Below are positions 1-12,299 of a stretch of DNA of 32,404 nt, in pieces; within the stretch, counting starts at the first letter, position 1, and each line of letters starts with the position of its first letter. The position numbers and the translations under genes were made by a program. Under the pieces are notes generated by a model that made no database searches, was not told the origin of the DNA, and was given only the letters and a program-made list of their open reading frames with translations. This stretch comes from Phallusia fumigata. Its lineage: Eukaryota; Chordata; Ascidiacea; Phlebobranchia; Ascidiidae. The DNA lies in NCBI GenBank assembly GCA_008931825.1, contig QXVZ01030603.1, positions 1 to 32,404 of the forward strand, given 5' to 3'.

Positions 1-819
1 CTTGAAGCTTAAATAACTGCAAACTACTTTAAGCGCTAAATTTTTACAGTGACGCACGGATTGCGCAATCCGCCCACTTTATTTTGCAGATATTTTGTAA
101 ATGTCATGTGAGCTTGTCTTTGAACTAAAGGGGTAATTAGGCCGTCTTCCCACCACTAAAACTTAGGTTTAATTTTGTCAAAATACGCTTTTCGTATCTT
201 GTTATCTTCACGTTTCCATACAAACGTGCATGAATACCCACGTGTTTGGTGCGAGTCTTATTGTATCACTGATAATGACATGAGTTATTGCCGAAACGTT
301 TGATGAATAAAGCATGTCGTATTCAAGAATTATTGGGGCCATCATGGTTTTAATAGAAGCTGTTTAATAGAGATCCGTGTTTAGTGTTTCACGCTTTATT
401 CATTTTCCGATTTACACTTGTGAGCCAAAACACAAAGCCTTTCACTTTATTACAAAACCTAACGAAACTAAAAACGACTGAAAAATCGAAGTTGCATAAA
501 AAAATCAGAAGAAAAGGGAGAAAAAAGATAACAGCACACACATATACAGGGCACAGGACTGGCAGTGATAGATACAATGAACTGAAGGTAACAGCGGACT
601 AAGGAACACGTAAAAAGAGAACATAAAAAACATAATAGTTCTATATGTCTTGATTAGAGGAATAACAAAGTTCAGTCGCATCACGAAAATATATCTGCAG
701 CTTGAACTCAATGAATACAACCTTTGAAACTAAAAATCTAACGGAGCAACAGCAACGTTAAAAAACAGTTCTCACCCACGACGGGATTCGAACCCAAAGC
801 GCTCGGTTTGATCCAACTT
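1..819. other. 3' flank of the seven-pass protein gene
   Basis: No gene is supported here. On the minus strand, AATAAA polyadenylation signals are present at 446-451 and 395-400, about 370-420 bases past the stop codon at 820, which would suit a 3' UTR of the neighbouring gene. The short open frames on both strands have no domain, splice or composition support. Confidence 0.4.
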
Positions 820-855
820 TCACAGCGGAATCGATTCAGTGAAACTATCCTTCGG
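760..855 (-). repeat. tRNA-like (B box) sequence beside the 7TM stop codon
   Basis: On the minus strand GGTTCGAATCC (positions 84-94 of the 700s, i.e. 784-794) is a perfect RNA polymerase III B box in a T-loop setting. It is followed about 20 bases later by a run of six T (760-765) that could end pol III transcription. A convincing A box and a paired acceptor stem are missing, so this is not an intact tRNA gene. It may be a tRNA-derived SINE relic. Its upstream half would overlap the last codons of the membrane-protein frame. Confidence 0.3.
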
Positions 856-1794
856 CGATTTAACGCGATACACCACCGGTAGAAGGCGCTGCCGCCAGTC
901 CGCAAAAGTAAAAAACAAGGTAAAGTTATTGAGCAACAGGTCAAGCTGCAAAACGAGCGACCAGTAGATTTTCAGCACTCCCGTGGCGTCGAGAAGTACT
1001 AACAAGCCGGCGATTTGCGTTGTAGCGACGCAGAACAGCGCGCAGTAGAACAAACGCCGCACCATCGCCTCGATGTCGTTATGAACAGGTTTGCAGACGG
1101 ACGCGAAGATGTAGAAGATGGTGTTGGTTCCGCTCACCAGCGGGTAGGCGATGAGACACAGTAAGGTAACCTGGGACATGAAACACACGCTTGTGAATAG
1201 GAAGATGATGGGAACGACAGATACAGTTCCTTGGTGGGTTTCCCAGATAACCACGCACCCCGAGGACGTGCTTACGAGGCAATACGTGAATTCGAACGCG
1301 ACCGCTGTGGCTATGAGAAGGAAGTAGATGACGAAAATCACAACCGAACTGATGCCGCGTGAGATTTTGCCCACAGAATGCTTTAACAGCGGATCGGAGT
1401 AGAACTTTCTCTGCCGCGACCAAATAATTGTGTAGACGAGGCAGCTTCCGCCCGAGTAGAGTGGAGTAGCTGACCAGTGTAGCGCGTTGCATCCTGTTTG
1501 GCCGGTTTTACCGAGGAACAAGTCGAAAACTGTTTGAAGCGAGTACAGGGCGACCGCCAACATAGAAATTGGCAACAGGTGGTGAGACAGCGGTCGGTTC
1601 CTGCGCTTCTTGCGGCGACATTCGAAGTAAATTGTGGCCGCTAGGAAGTACAGAGAGACCGCGGTGAAGAGGATGACCGGCAGTTGACAGCCTGTGATAT
1701 AGCTAAGGTCATTGAGGGTGTTATTGTGATATTTGTAAAACGTCACAGAGCAGTTTGTGACGTTGCTGAAGGGGTCACAGCATTTGGGTATCAT
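820..1794 (-). CDS. Orphan seven-transmembrane protein (GPCR-like), single exon
   Basis: A 324-residue open frame in one exon. Seven hydrophobic stretches can be seen, around residues 30-55, 70-92, 103-125, 145-170, 190-220, 245-270 and 278-300. The N terminus is short and carries two overlapping N-glycosylation sequons (NVT, NCS), as expected of an extracellular end. The first loop after TM1 is very basic (RRKKRRNR), which points inward, and a basic FADWRQRLLP segment follows TM7. I see no DRY, NPxxY or long ligand-binding ectodomain, so it does not fit a standard rhodopsin-class receptor, and I do not recognise the family. The ATG at 1794 lies 36 bases after a T9-AG splice acceptor, so the 5' leader is probably spliced. 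The last residues run into tRNA-like sequence, so the true C terminus may have been changed by an insertion. Coding status is well supported; function is unknown. Confidence 0.75.
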   Translation of the reverse strand: MIPKCCDPFSNVTNCSVTFYKYHNNTLNDLSYITGCQLPVILFTAVSLYFLAATIYFECRRKKRRNRPLSHHLLPISMLAVALYSLQTVFDLFLGKTGQTGCNALHWSATPLYSGGSCLVYTIIWSRQRKFYSDPLLKHSVGKISRGISSVVIFVIYFLLIATAVAFEFTYCLVSTSSGCVVIWETHQGTVSVVPIIFLFTSVCFMSQVTLLCLIAYPLVSGTNTIFYIFASVCKPVHNDIEAMVRRLFYCALFCVATTQIAGLLVLLDATGVLKIYWSLVLQLDLLLNNFTLFFTFADWRQRLLPVVYRVKSPKDSFTESIPL

Positions 1795-1830
1795 GGGTAT
1801 TTATTTCAATCTACCCTAGAGGCCGAAAAT

Positions 1831-1841
1831 CTAAAAAAAAA
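1831..1841 (-). other. 3' splice acceptor in the 5' leader of the 7TM gene
   Basis: The minus strand reads a run of nine T followed by AG, ending 36 bases before the ATG at 1794, with no in-between ATG. It could be a normal 5'-UTR intron end or, since tunicates add a spliced leader to many mRNAs, a trans-splice site. The sequence alone cannot tell these apart. Confidence 0.4.
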
Positions 1842-4800
1842 CATTGAATTAAAAGAGGTTTAAGTTCTTGGACATCCGTTATTCTTCTTCCTTGTTCTTC
1901 TAGTTAAACGGTAAAAGCAAAAACAAATCTCCTTAATAAAATCATGGTTTAGGCCAATCCTATTCGTTTTGCTGTATTTTCGTTTTGCTGTAAGCTTCTC
2001 CTTCAATTTGTTTTGACTTTGCCTAAAAACCTTTTAAAGTTTAACAGATGAAAATTGTAATTAAGAACCACCCTGGTGTAAACTGTAATTTACTGCCACC
2101 ATGGTGGGCTTCAAGAAAATTACAACCGGCCAAAAAAATTCTAACCACGAATTTTGACTCTCTCGCCTGTGCCTTTCTCCTCAGACAAGGTCAGTGTTTC
2201 GCCGTGCGTTTCCCTCCGATCGTTAATTTAACACCTGTTTATAAAATTCACGTGTAGGTGTGCTATTATTCAATTTATCCAGACTGTTCTTGTTAACAGG
2301 CAGTAATATTCACCAGTGCAAAGAGTTTGGTTGTCATCTCAGCTCAAAAAATCGACATTTTATGACTATCGACATCCACTGGCATTTCAGTCGTTCAACT
2401 TACATAGCAAACTACCTTAGTTTTGCGACAGCCCCGAAAACAAGTTTATTCAAAACAGCAGCAACTTCCTACCTCACGCGCAACTGCTTTTAACTTGCTG
2501 CGCGAGCTGCCTAACTGCGTACAAGTTCTTCAAAACAAACAAAACAACTCTTTTTTTGAAAGGCTAAATGTAGGACAAGCTCACACGCGCCCAGAATTAG
2601 AAATGAAATAACATCCTGTTACTTGACAATACCACTGCAGGTAGTCATGTTGTTACCCAGTACTAATGGTTCGGCCGAACCAAGATTTTTCGTATAATTC
2701 GCGTCGCTCTTACCCATATAATCTGTTTTATTGATACACCAGAATCCGTTCTGTTCTGCCTACACTGAAATCGATACTTGGCTTTCATGCGCCTGTGTTT
2801 ATGGCTTGGTTCAAACCCACGGATACCTATTACACCTTTGTTGGTATAGTTACGAATCCAATGTACGTATTGCCGTTTTACAACCGACCACGACCGACTT
2901 CTTGATTGCGTTGGTCGTTAGAAAGGAGAATCGCGCTTTTGGGGTTTCCTGTGGGTTCCAATTACAGGCTTACAACCGAGTATCCTGGGAACTTTGCAAC
3001 AAAATTTACGAGGCTGAAACTTGACAATCTATCAACATGGTTCCTACCATGGATGTGATACGTTACGCCCTTCGCATCTATAGGTACGTGGAACGCTCAA
3101 CCCAATACGTCCCGTACCGTACGTACCGTTTCCTTATACTTTACAATGGATGGCAGGCTGTAACGGTAGCCTACATGGGAATGGTATGGTACGCAGCAAA
3201 CATCATCAAAAGGTACTACGCCTTTTGCATCGAAACGTGGCACGTACAACTTAATACGTATCGTACTGTACTGCTATCCTTGGTTGCCACCAACTGACCA
3301 CTGAGCTGTAGAGCGTTTGTGTAAGTTTCTACGATTTCTTTTACCAAAGCGAAATCAACTTCACTTTGAAGATGTGCTTTAACACAACGAGGAATATCTG
3401 CTACAACGACAAACTTATACCAGAAGTGTTTCCATCTTTTCCAACTCGAACCCGGAAATATTTTTAGATTTTTGACTTTTTAAAAGCAAGCGACTTTCTC
3501 CTGCAACTCTGCAATTGCTACGTGCATGCAAGGCAACTGCAAATCCAACCAACAACTTCTTTTGTTTCACATTTTTTTCAGGTCACCGCGAACTTTAACC
3601 ATCAGCCACAATACACGTACTTAACTGAATTTACTCTTGAACCACTAACTGTAGCTGTGGGAACCTAAAGGTGAATTAACACCGAGACTGGCCTGGAAAC
3701 AATTTCGACCTGGAGTTTTTCTTGTTTGTTTGGCGTTGAAAAATAGCAAGCGGGTCAATCTATTTAGCCTCGAATCACGTGGTTTCTGCTGCTTAAAGCT
3801 TAATATAGCATGAAGGTGTTTTCCCGTCAAGTGAAGAAGCATTCATTGTGAAACTTTAAAAAGCACTTGAGGGTATCAGACTAATTACGGTATGAATGGT
3901 ATTTCGTGTGACAAAATGAGCAAACAATATTTCTAGCATCGTAAGTTTTAAAATCTGAACACATACATGTTGGTATTTAAACCAGGAATTTTTCGTTTAC
4001 AGTCCTTTTGAGCAACCACATAAGGTTTGCAAATTAGCTCTATAGACGCAGAGCGACTGTCGTTAAATACAAACATCCTGTTTATACTTAACTTCGCGAT
4101 GACAGTGTGTGTACCTGTCAATACTGAGATTGAGTTGTGTCAAGTGGGAAACAACATCACCGTTGCCTGTTCCAGAATAGCAAAAATTGACAACGTTCCT
4201 CATTTAGCTACACGATAAACATGGAGAAATAATCATTTAAACTCAGCTGAAAATCACGTTTTTGAAGACACTACAGTGCTTATACTCTGTAACAATAAAC
4301 TCAAGATTACTGGTATGTGCTGTTCACAAATACTTATTAAAGCAACCATGCCGTACAATATGATAAATGCTATAGCTATTTTATTTTTTGTCAACGTCCT
4401 GACCGCTTAAGTTTGTAAAGGCGGTCAGTTTCTAAACGGAACCTAATCTTTGTGAAAGGGGGATCCTCGCAGCTTTTGTAAAAGTTAAGAGGTGTCACGC
4501 TCGATTACACAACTCGTCATGCATCAGCGCCCGTTTGTACACTGGTGAACAATTCAAAACAACCGGACCTTAGCTGGAAATTCCGCTTTAGCGGCAACAG
4601 GGAAGTTATGTCAAAGGTGTGCTATTCTCGTGCCTGTGCAGATGTACGTAGCGGTAGAGGGTATTTCCAACCCCCGGGCCAACCTTGATGCGGTTCCGCT
4701 AAAGTTTCTGTTGTTTTCAACGGAAATGCAAACAAACGTATTTTGCGGGAAATACAAACAAACATACAAACAAAAAACGCCAGTTTCTGGCACTCTTGAG

Positions 4801-5118
4801 TTAGTAGAAGGTTTCTAGCTATGTAATGCAAAGACCACACTTGATTGAATTCCTATTTGGCATCAAACTAAGAACATATGGGCGTTTTTGTCCACCTGAA
4901 TCGTGCCGCTTTATTATATGTTGCCTTGATTTAGTTCACTTCCAGTAACTACTGCGACTGATACGACCAAGGTCACCTTCACTTGCGTAACAAAAACAGA
5001 AGCGGAACTTGGCCGCCGTGCTTCGAAACGTAGCCACGCGCCAAATAGCAAAATTTCCCCACCAAAGCAGCCTCAAGCCAGCGAGGGCTGTTCATGAGTA
5101 AATTAACCTTTATTTGGG
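1842..5118. other. Intergenic; no supported gene
   Basis: No conserved protein is seen. Points of note: a palindromic Kozak-like CCACCATGGTGG around 2098-2109 that opens only an 18-codon frame; a frame open from 2731 to 3297 except for one TGA at 3022; and a block at about 3055-3275 rich in TACG/CGTA, which makes its translation artificially tyrosine-rich. A fragment at 4027-4218 also lacks support. Confidence 0.4.
4399..4428. repeat. Perfect 8-bp stem-loop
   Basis: CTGACCGC (4399-4406) pairs exactly with GCGGTCAG (4421-4428) across a 14-base loop. No T-run follows and no gene is adjacent. It may be the core of a decayed inverted-repeat element. Confidence 0.5.
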
Positions 5119-5126
5119 CTTTAGAT

Positions 5127-5427
5127 CAGGGATGGGGAACCTGCGTCCCGCTTATTTAGTGTGGTCAGCATCAGAATTTTGTAACAGCATAGCATCAAGA
5201 CAAAACAATCAAATGTTTATGTTTAATTATTTCCTCGAGATGACTTCGCCATTACTAGCGATTTATATTCAACATTCAACCGTATTATGACCTCAAACTT
5301 TCTTAAAAATTGCCAAACACTCAACCACTTTAGTGATTTTTGTGACGAAACAGCCGCTGTTTTGAGGCCTGTCCTGATGCAGGGCAGTTCATACGGCCCG
5401 CAGTAGTAAATAAGTTCCCCATTCCTG
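5127..5427. mobile_element. hAT-type miniature inverted-repeat element (MITE) with 8-bp TSD
   Basis: The 301-bp element begins CAGGGATGGGGAACCT and, read from the other strand, ends CAGGAATGGGGAACTT. These are matching terminal inverted repeats of the hAT superfamily, both followed by a CCCGC/GGCCCG motif. It is flanked on both sides by the same eight bases, CTTTAGAT (5119-5126 and 5428-5435), the target-site length made by hAT transposases. There is no open frame of note, so it is non-autonomous. The perfect duplication suggests a fairly recent insertion. Confidence 0.9.
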
Positions 5428-5435
5428 CTTTAGAT

Positions 5436-8400
5436 CACAAATTCGCACAACCAAATCCTACTCAGCCTAATTATAGCTGTGAAACTTCGGAGCATTGTTT
5501 CTCCATACGCGGTGCAATTATGTTGCCCAGCTGTTTCCTGATGGGAGCGTGAGGAAAGTATTGTCATCCTGAAATATTGCTATCACAAGTCGAAGCGTTG
5601 CACTGAAACACACGAGCACGTATGAGTTTCTTTGTCACACGACCACAACTTTTGTTGAAACAAGACCAAAAAAATGTGTTGTCGCGACGCTGTAAATTAC
5701 ATCATAAAAAATTCATCACGTAATTACCGCGCGCTGACAACTTTTTCATTGCGGTAATACGTAATGTACTCATTTTAATTTTAAACCACTTTTTGTCCAG
5801 TTTTATAAACTAGTTACCTGCGTTTTTAAAGCAAGACAAGAAATTGTACTTGGCAATATTGTAATTACTTTTTGTTTGAAACAACTTCAACCGCTAACTG
5901 CCTCGGCAAACCTGTGCAATAATTGCAAACTTTCCGATTTAACACAAAAAGCACCACGTGTCAACCTTTTTAACTTCAAAAATAGTCAGCTTTTTTGCTG
6001 TCGACATATGCAATAAGTTTACCAAATCGCTGGTTTAACAAATAAAAGAATGTTGTCCGACCACAAATAAAATACTTCTTTACCTCGCAAAACCTTGTGT
6101 ACAGAGTGCAGACGCTTATAAATAAATCCATCAAGCCAACACACTACGACGGCTGAAACATGATTCCGGATAATTTGAGTGCCGATTTCCTTATCGCATA
6201 AAGTTTATTGATATTTTTGCAGCATGTCGGGGATCAGAATTACGTTGTGCCAACGCATGAAAGTTGTCTGTTAGAAAAAGCCCTGCATTTTAACGACGCG
6301 CTTTGCATGACGTCACTTGCAAGCGGAGGAACTGAAAAAAACATAGAAATCTACTTCGTCGGGGATTTTTCTCAGAGGAGTCTTACTACGTGATGATTAT
6401 AAGGGTTGCTTCTATATACTCTTGCAGTAAGAGTATTGCACAAAAAGAATAGCTGAACCCCTAAAACCAGGTGTTTAAATTAATTATTACCACGTATGAC
6501 GATAAATAACGTTTTCAAAATAGACAGAATTGATTAAGGTTTTAGCTCATTATTGGAATACAAAGTGACAGGTTACTTCATATTGTCAAATTTTGTTGAC
6601 ATGTAATCCGCTTTGGGTGCCAGTACGATTCGTAAGTCACAGTAAAATAGTGCGGCAAAACGAAACAGTTTGGCAACCACTGCTACAACCTCAACAGTAA
6701 TATATCTCTGCCATTGCTTATCGCTAAGGCATATGTGCTTGCTAACCACCCCTTTCAGCTTAAAATAATTGGATGTATGCATGGTCGTTTGCCTAAAAAA
6801 TAACATAGAATTGTAATAAAACCTACGATAGCCAACTTATGGTAAAGAATGAAGTACAAGTACAAATCAAATTTCAACCGTTAACAAAAACAAAATGAAG
6901 GTCTCTGTACACTGCACACAAATAACTGACTTACTTTGAACTGTCGATAACAGTGCGTGGATGTTGCCACACACATTAAAATCCCCTTTTATCGCTTTAT
7001 CATTACTTGTCGCAACTGCCAAGAAGGCTGGGCGGTATCACAGCGATCACGCGCTAATAATACATCGGATCTAGGGGCCTTTGAAACCCTAGAGATTTGC
7101 ATGCGACGCACATTGACGATTAATATTAATGTCTAACACGGGCCATCGATTTGTCAAAGCCTCGAGGGCAGCGGCTTTAAAACCTCACAACGAACCCAAC
7201 AAGAAAGACTTCCAATATCCTTCATTCACCTTTTAGCCCTCGACCTGCGCCATATTATTGCCGTCCGTCTTTCCTCGACTGCTTCTGTTTTGTTTTTTAG
7301 GAGCGGAAATTGCGCTGCCGGATATAAACAGCAGAAGTCTTTGCATTAAACTTTAATGTGCTGCCTATTTTTAGAAGCCATCGGTTTGCTGACTTGTCAA
7401 CCCGCCCTTTATGACGCATAATGCATCAATCAATCGCTATTGTTTAGTTTTCAAGAGCTAAAACCAATGATGATAAGTATCCATCGATTGTTACTGTTTG
7501 TTTTAAAAACTAAAAGATTGTTAAATAATGGCAAATGATGCATTTTTACCCGAAATAAAGCGTCAACTTACAGTTGATAACTCCTCGCTTCGAATTGACT
7601 GGTACAGATACATTAACTTCTTGTAAGTCTGTGACTCAGTTATGCAACAGTTTCAAGGAAATTTGCAGTCATACATAGACAACAGACTGTTTACTGGTTA
7701 AACAATACAAGGCACGAACCATTTGGACTACTTCCCTCTGAGACGAAAATATCTTGACAATGTTTCGCTCGGCCGAAGCATGAAGTGTCTCAACTTGTGT
7801 TGGTGCAACTAAGCAGATGTTTGCTGCATTAACACTTGCTATTTGCTATTCTGAATTTGTGTGTCACTACTATATCCCTGACGGGCCTACAAGCGTGCTG
7901 TAATGCATTACCGAGAGTAATAAAGTTTTTTTCCAAATCTGAGTTTACTTATTCACAAACAATTCTGAAAACTCACGGAATTTCCCTTCACTTAGCGAAA
8001 CATTTCTATTTTTAATTTCTATTTTGCTACCTTATGACAGATTAGCAGCTTCTCTGTGTAAACTTGATTAAAAATCAATATTAAAACATCTTAGATGCTG
8101 TAAAGCAAAACTTTTTACAATTTCTAACTGTTGTCCTGCAGCTATAGTTGACCACAGTGCGTTGGACCACTGACTGCACGGTTGCCTGGTCATATAAACA
8201 ACAACTCTGACTTCCTGCGCCACGGCAGCAACTTTTACAGGTACTACCAGGAAGGCTGATTGTAAACTGGGTACTTACCAACGATCATTATAGTTTTGTG
8301 ACACACAGAAGTTTAAGCTTCCAACTAATTGTTTGAAAAAGAGTTGCAAAGTTACGACCAGACTGCATAACTATAATGTGCCTTTAAATCGCCGTTTATT

Positions 8401-11400
8401 AATCGTAGACCAACTGTAATTGGAACGCACCCAAACAAGTGTTTCTTTCATGTGCTACGATATAGACGGGTAGTCCTTAACTTTTTTTTTGTTTTGCTGC
8501 ACCCTTTGCTGAGACTTATAAATTGAGGCACCCATAGCGGCTTATATGACAATTACCTGCGCTTTCGACATCTATCACGTCAGTTTATTTTGCAAGCATT
8601 TATCACTGTTATACCAGGTAATACTTATTTGATGGAAAAACAATTCTATTAAATTGGTCGCTACACCAGTGAGTTCTGCAAACCGCACCCAAGTGTGCCC
8701 CGGTTGAGAAAACCTAATCTCACTTGGCGACAGTAAAATCCATTTGGGTAATGAGGATACTTGATGTTGTGCGATTTTCCGCGGAAATATTAATTTACAA
8801 TCGGAAGTTTGCAATTGCCAACCTCTGCTGCCTGTATAAGTGCAATCATGTCGTTTAGAAGTCAAACTAAGCAGATAACTGTGTAGCTTTATAAGTTTGT
8901 ACCGAAAGTTGGTTAAGGAACTGACTTTTAACATGTTTAAAAAAAAGTTTCGCATTTAAAGCTGAGCGTTGAAAAACATCAGCATTTTTCAGCCAAACTT
9001 ACGCACTTCTAAAAAACGTTAAGGCTGACTTTTTCCACCCGATAAAGTTTTCGTAACTTTAAAACTGCGTTACTTCATTCTTCAACCTCTTGCAGCTACA
9101 TGCGTTTTACGTAAAGCTGTTATGACGTTAATCACGTTTGCGTTTTTCGTACGCCGATAAACATCCGTTTGCGTCTCAAGTACGTCGTACGTCAAGTTCT
9201 TTGGATATTTCCCTGCCTTTGACGCAGCATGTATTGATTTCATCAACGTGGATTTTACACACTGTCTACTTCTACAATGTATTTCACCATTCGTCTATTC
9301 TGAAAAAATTCAGATTAACATTACGTTTCATTTAGTTGTGATTGAGTGATGTGTGTCAGCGGTCGGCCATCTTTTGAGCGCAGCGTGCCTGTTTACAAAG
9401 ATGACAAAATCCTAATGGGTTCGCGTGCCGTGCTAATGACGTCACCGCTTTATGTTTCTGCATTAAATTGTAAAATCTGGTTTACACCTACTCTCTGCTG
9501 TAGCTCGTTATTGTCTCTGCACTTCACGTTAAAATCTCGTTAATCAGATGGCCGTGGATAATCACGTCGCGAGCCAACCGTAGCACGCGTGCAGAGGGAT
9601 GCCGACACCTGATGTATGTTGTAGAGTTTTGGCATTTGGTTTTAACTTGGCCTTTCACGTATTAGCATGCTCTCGTATTAAACACATGGACGAGGTCCAT
9701 CCTGTTTTACCCACGCACTTATTTCCCTATATACGGTAAATGTTGTTACGTTAATCTGTTTTTATCCGTAAAGGTGACGGATGTGTGTTTTTGTCACTAA
9801 TGAGATGATTGATAATGAAATCAAGTCGCATTAAGTACAATGATGGATTGGAAATGATTCGTTACGCAGTGTTTGAAACACATTTTTTTGTAACATTGAA
9901 GGCCCTTTCGATGTTGAACAAAAGTTGCTAGTTATTATGTTTGAGAAAGATGTTTGTTTTTTACGATATCACATATACCCCTCAAAAGCGCAAGGTTGTG
10001 GGTTCTAAGGTTGTGTCTGCTGGTGCTAGAAACTTGAGCGAAACTGCTTCAGGCCAATTAAACCTATGATGAATCGAACGAAAGTTCCTGAAAGCAAAAC
10101 AAACAATGAAGCCACGAAACTTCCCCAGGGCAACTGCTTACTGCTGTGACCACAAGGGAATGCGTCATTCCAAGGATAAAATATAACAAACAAAAAGTCG
10201 ACGCCCTAACGTTGCGCAGCTATTTCCGGCTTTCGAATGCAAGGGCTGCAAATGTCTTTCCCTGTTTCTGTCTCTAAGCGAATTAAGTCAATTCAAGCCA
10301 CTAGATCTATTTCTTAAACACTCAAACATACACATTCTCTACCTTATGTTGCTTACCACTTAGCATGATCCTCTGCTGACAAATAGTAGTCTACAGTTAT
10401 TAGTGACAGAGCGTTGTACCAACTGCACGATAGAAATCACCAAGTGGTTAAGTGCATAGCGTCATACAAGACGAAATTCGACGTTTCCCTGCTACACAAC
10501 ATAGTCTTTAGTAACGCAACCAGCCAACATTTGCTAAAAAATTCAAATAACCCTTTTTACAAGTTTTCAAAAAGGTTCAGGCATTAAATCACGTACCAAG
10601 CTTAGTTTTGGCGATAAATTGTTACACCGGTTGACTTGTACACAATTACATCGCGGAAATTCAACAGAATCAACTTTTAACAAATATATAGCTAACTTTA
10701 GAATCTTCAATAGGACTGCGATGTCTCTGACAAAACAATGGTGCGTTGAGGCGTTTCTGGCGTCTATTATGGTGACGTTTTATCATGTGTGGAAGCAACG
10801 TCATACCACAGCGAGTTCATCAAAGTTTCACATCACTTGTTACCTTTGGCAGAGCCATTTCCCATCAACAAAGGATACTTGGCTCCAAAGGTTCAACTGC
10901 CATTGAAACAAATGGTGCCACAAAAAACATTTTAAACAAGTTTTGGCTTGCGAAAGTTTCTGTGTACAATCTTTTACAAGCGGCCTTATCTTTTTGCCTG
11001 AATTATTTTGTCTATACACTGCGATATTGTAAAGTCACACATGTAACTTTTTCACTGCAATTTATTTGCTCTCTGAAGACCCAGTTACACTGCAGCAAGC
11101 ACCGATCAAACTTCAACAAATTATTTAGCAACTCAATTTCCCTGATGTCAGCTTAGAACTTTTGGCAGTTATGGTATGACGCTTTACTCCTCGGTGTAAA
11201 CAAAATGAACCGAAATCCCCTAATCATGATACCGCCAATTTAAAAATAGCCAACCTAGAACAATAACAAGTTCTTCATTGTATCACTGCAACAATAACCC
11301 AGCTAAGGACAAGAGTTTAACGCTGTGTGTGTGACAGAAAGGACTCTGGAGGTCAATGAAACTTGCTTCCTTCGTTGTTAAGTGTTATCTGACTTGGTGC

Positions 11401-11653
11401 ACGTTGCCAATACTTTGACTGACGCGGTACACGATGCTCTGCGGGGCCAAAATTGAAGCAAAATTGAATTACAAATTCCCCGGGAAAAAAAGATCCTTGG
11501 TACAAATGGATGTAAAGCGCTTTGTACCATTAAAACTAAACTCAATCAGCAAAAAATGTTAAATGCATTGTATTTTAATTACCCCTAAAGACCAAACATG
11601 ATGTTACTGGTAATTTGGCGATTTAAGAAATGCTTTTTAACTGGTTACTAATT
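5436..11653. other. Long intergenic stretch; no supported gene, scattered regulatory-like motifs
   Basis: No conserved protein is recognised. Perfect CRE palindromes TGACGTCA lie at 6308-6315 and 9437-9444. Around 7090-7450 there is a cluster of developmental-factor-like words: the POU octamer ATTTGCAT, ATTAATATTAAT, ATCAATCAATC and ATTGTT. Two good 3' splice-acceptor-like sequences precede short open frames: one ends at 6222 (open to 6393), the other at 7300 (open to 7356). Neither has a matching upstream exon I can defend. Apparent frames at 8575-8955, 9138-9543 and 10619-11156 look like chance. Confidence 0.4.
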
Positions 11654-11796
11654 GAGTGGTTCCCAAACCATTTGACAAAAAGTTTTTGCTTAGATGTTAT
11701 AGATGTAATGTATTATCTACATAATTGACCCTAATTATTCAGTATCGTTAGATCTTGTACCCCTAAAGGGTGCGGGTACCCATGGTTGGGTGTGCA
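11654..11796. mobile_element. Degenerate hAT-like MITE
   Basis: The left end reads GAGTGGTTCCCAAACCAT, close to the common hAT terminus CAGTGGTTCCCAAAC. The right end carries the palindromic ACCCCTAAAGGGTGCGGGTA followed by CCATGGTTGGG, whose complement (CCCAACCATGG) resembles the left terminus. I see no clean 8-bp target duplication, so this is an old copy or a chance likeness. Confidence 0.4.
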
Positions 11797-12299
11797 CAAA
11801 TGAAATGTTTTGGTTCAAGTTATCATTCTTACTCGCGCATTAGTATTCGATTAAAACCAATACTTGGTGTTTCCTTGAAATCCATTTACTGAAAAGAAAT
11901 GTTTATCGATTACTACAATAGATTAAGAGAATTAGGAAATGATCAACAGGTATGCTCACAAGGACGCCCGTTGCATTCTTCAATCTGGCTTGAAGCAGTC
12001 AGGTGACCGACTACAACGGCATACTTAATTTGATATCATTTCACCACGTGCCTACAAAAGGCAGCAAGAGGAAAAAGGGATAAGACCTTAAAAGATCCTT
12101 GTTTTGCAAACCTAAAATAACATTGTTTAAACAATAATGTTTCAAACATTATTTCTCCTAAAACAACGGCAGCAAGAATGAAGACAAACTAAAATTATTG
12201 TTAAATGACTGCAAACAAAATCAAAGGTGTAAAACAATCAGTTTGTCAATTGCAAAGAACGTGTTTTAAAACTTGTTGAATGTACCCCTAGCTGTATAC
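11797..12299. other. AT-rich intergenic DNA with nested palindromes
   Basis: Nothing is supported here apart from the palindromes at 12122-12153, described separately. Confidence 0.4.
12122..12153. repeat. Two overlapping perfect palindromes
   Basis: ATTGTTTAAACAAT (12122-12135) is a perfect 14-bp palindrome. It overlaps a second one with 10-bp arms, AATAATGTTT and AAACATTATT, separated by one base (12133-12153). The region is prone to form a cruciform. No flanking target duplication was recognised. Confidence 0.7.

Noticed and set aside
760-855. Intact tRNA gene
   Set aside because: B box is good, but there is no paired acceptor stem and no convincing A box.
2095-2157. Small gene starting at the perfect Kozak sequence GCCACCATGG
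   Set aside because: Only 18 codons, and the Kozak likeness is explained by a CCACCATGGTGG palindrome.
2731-3297. Nearly continuous plus-strand frame broken by one TGA
   Set aside because: The tyrosine-rich translation comes from TACG/CGTA-rich DNA; no motif, no splice sites, no known family.
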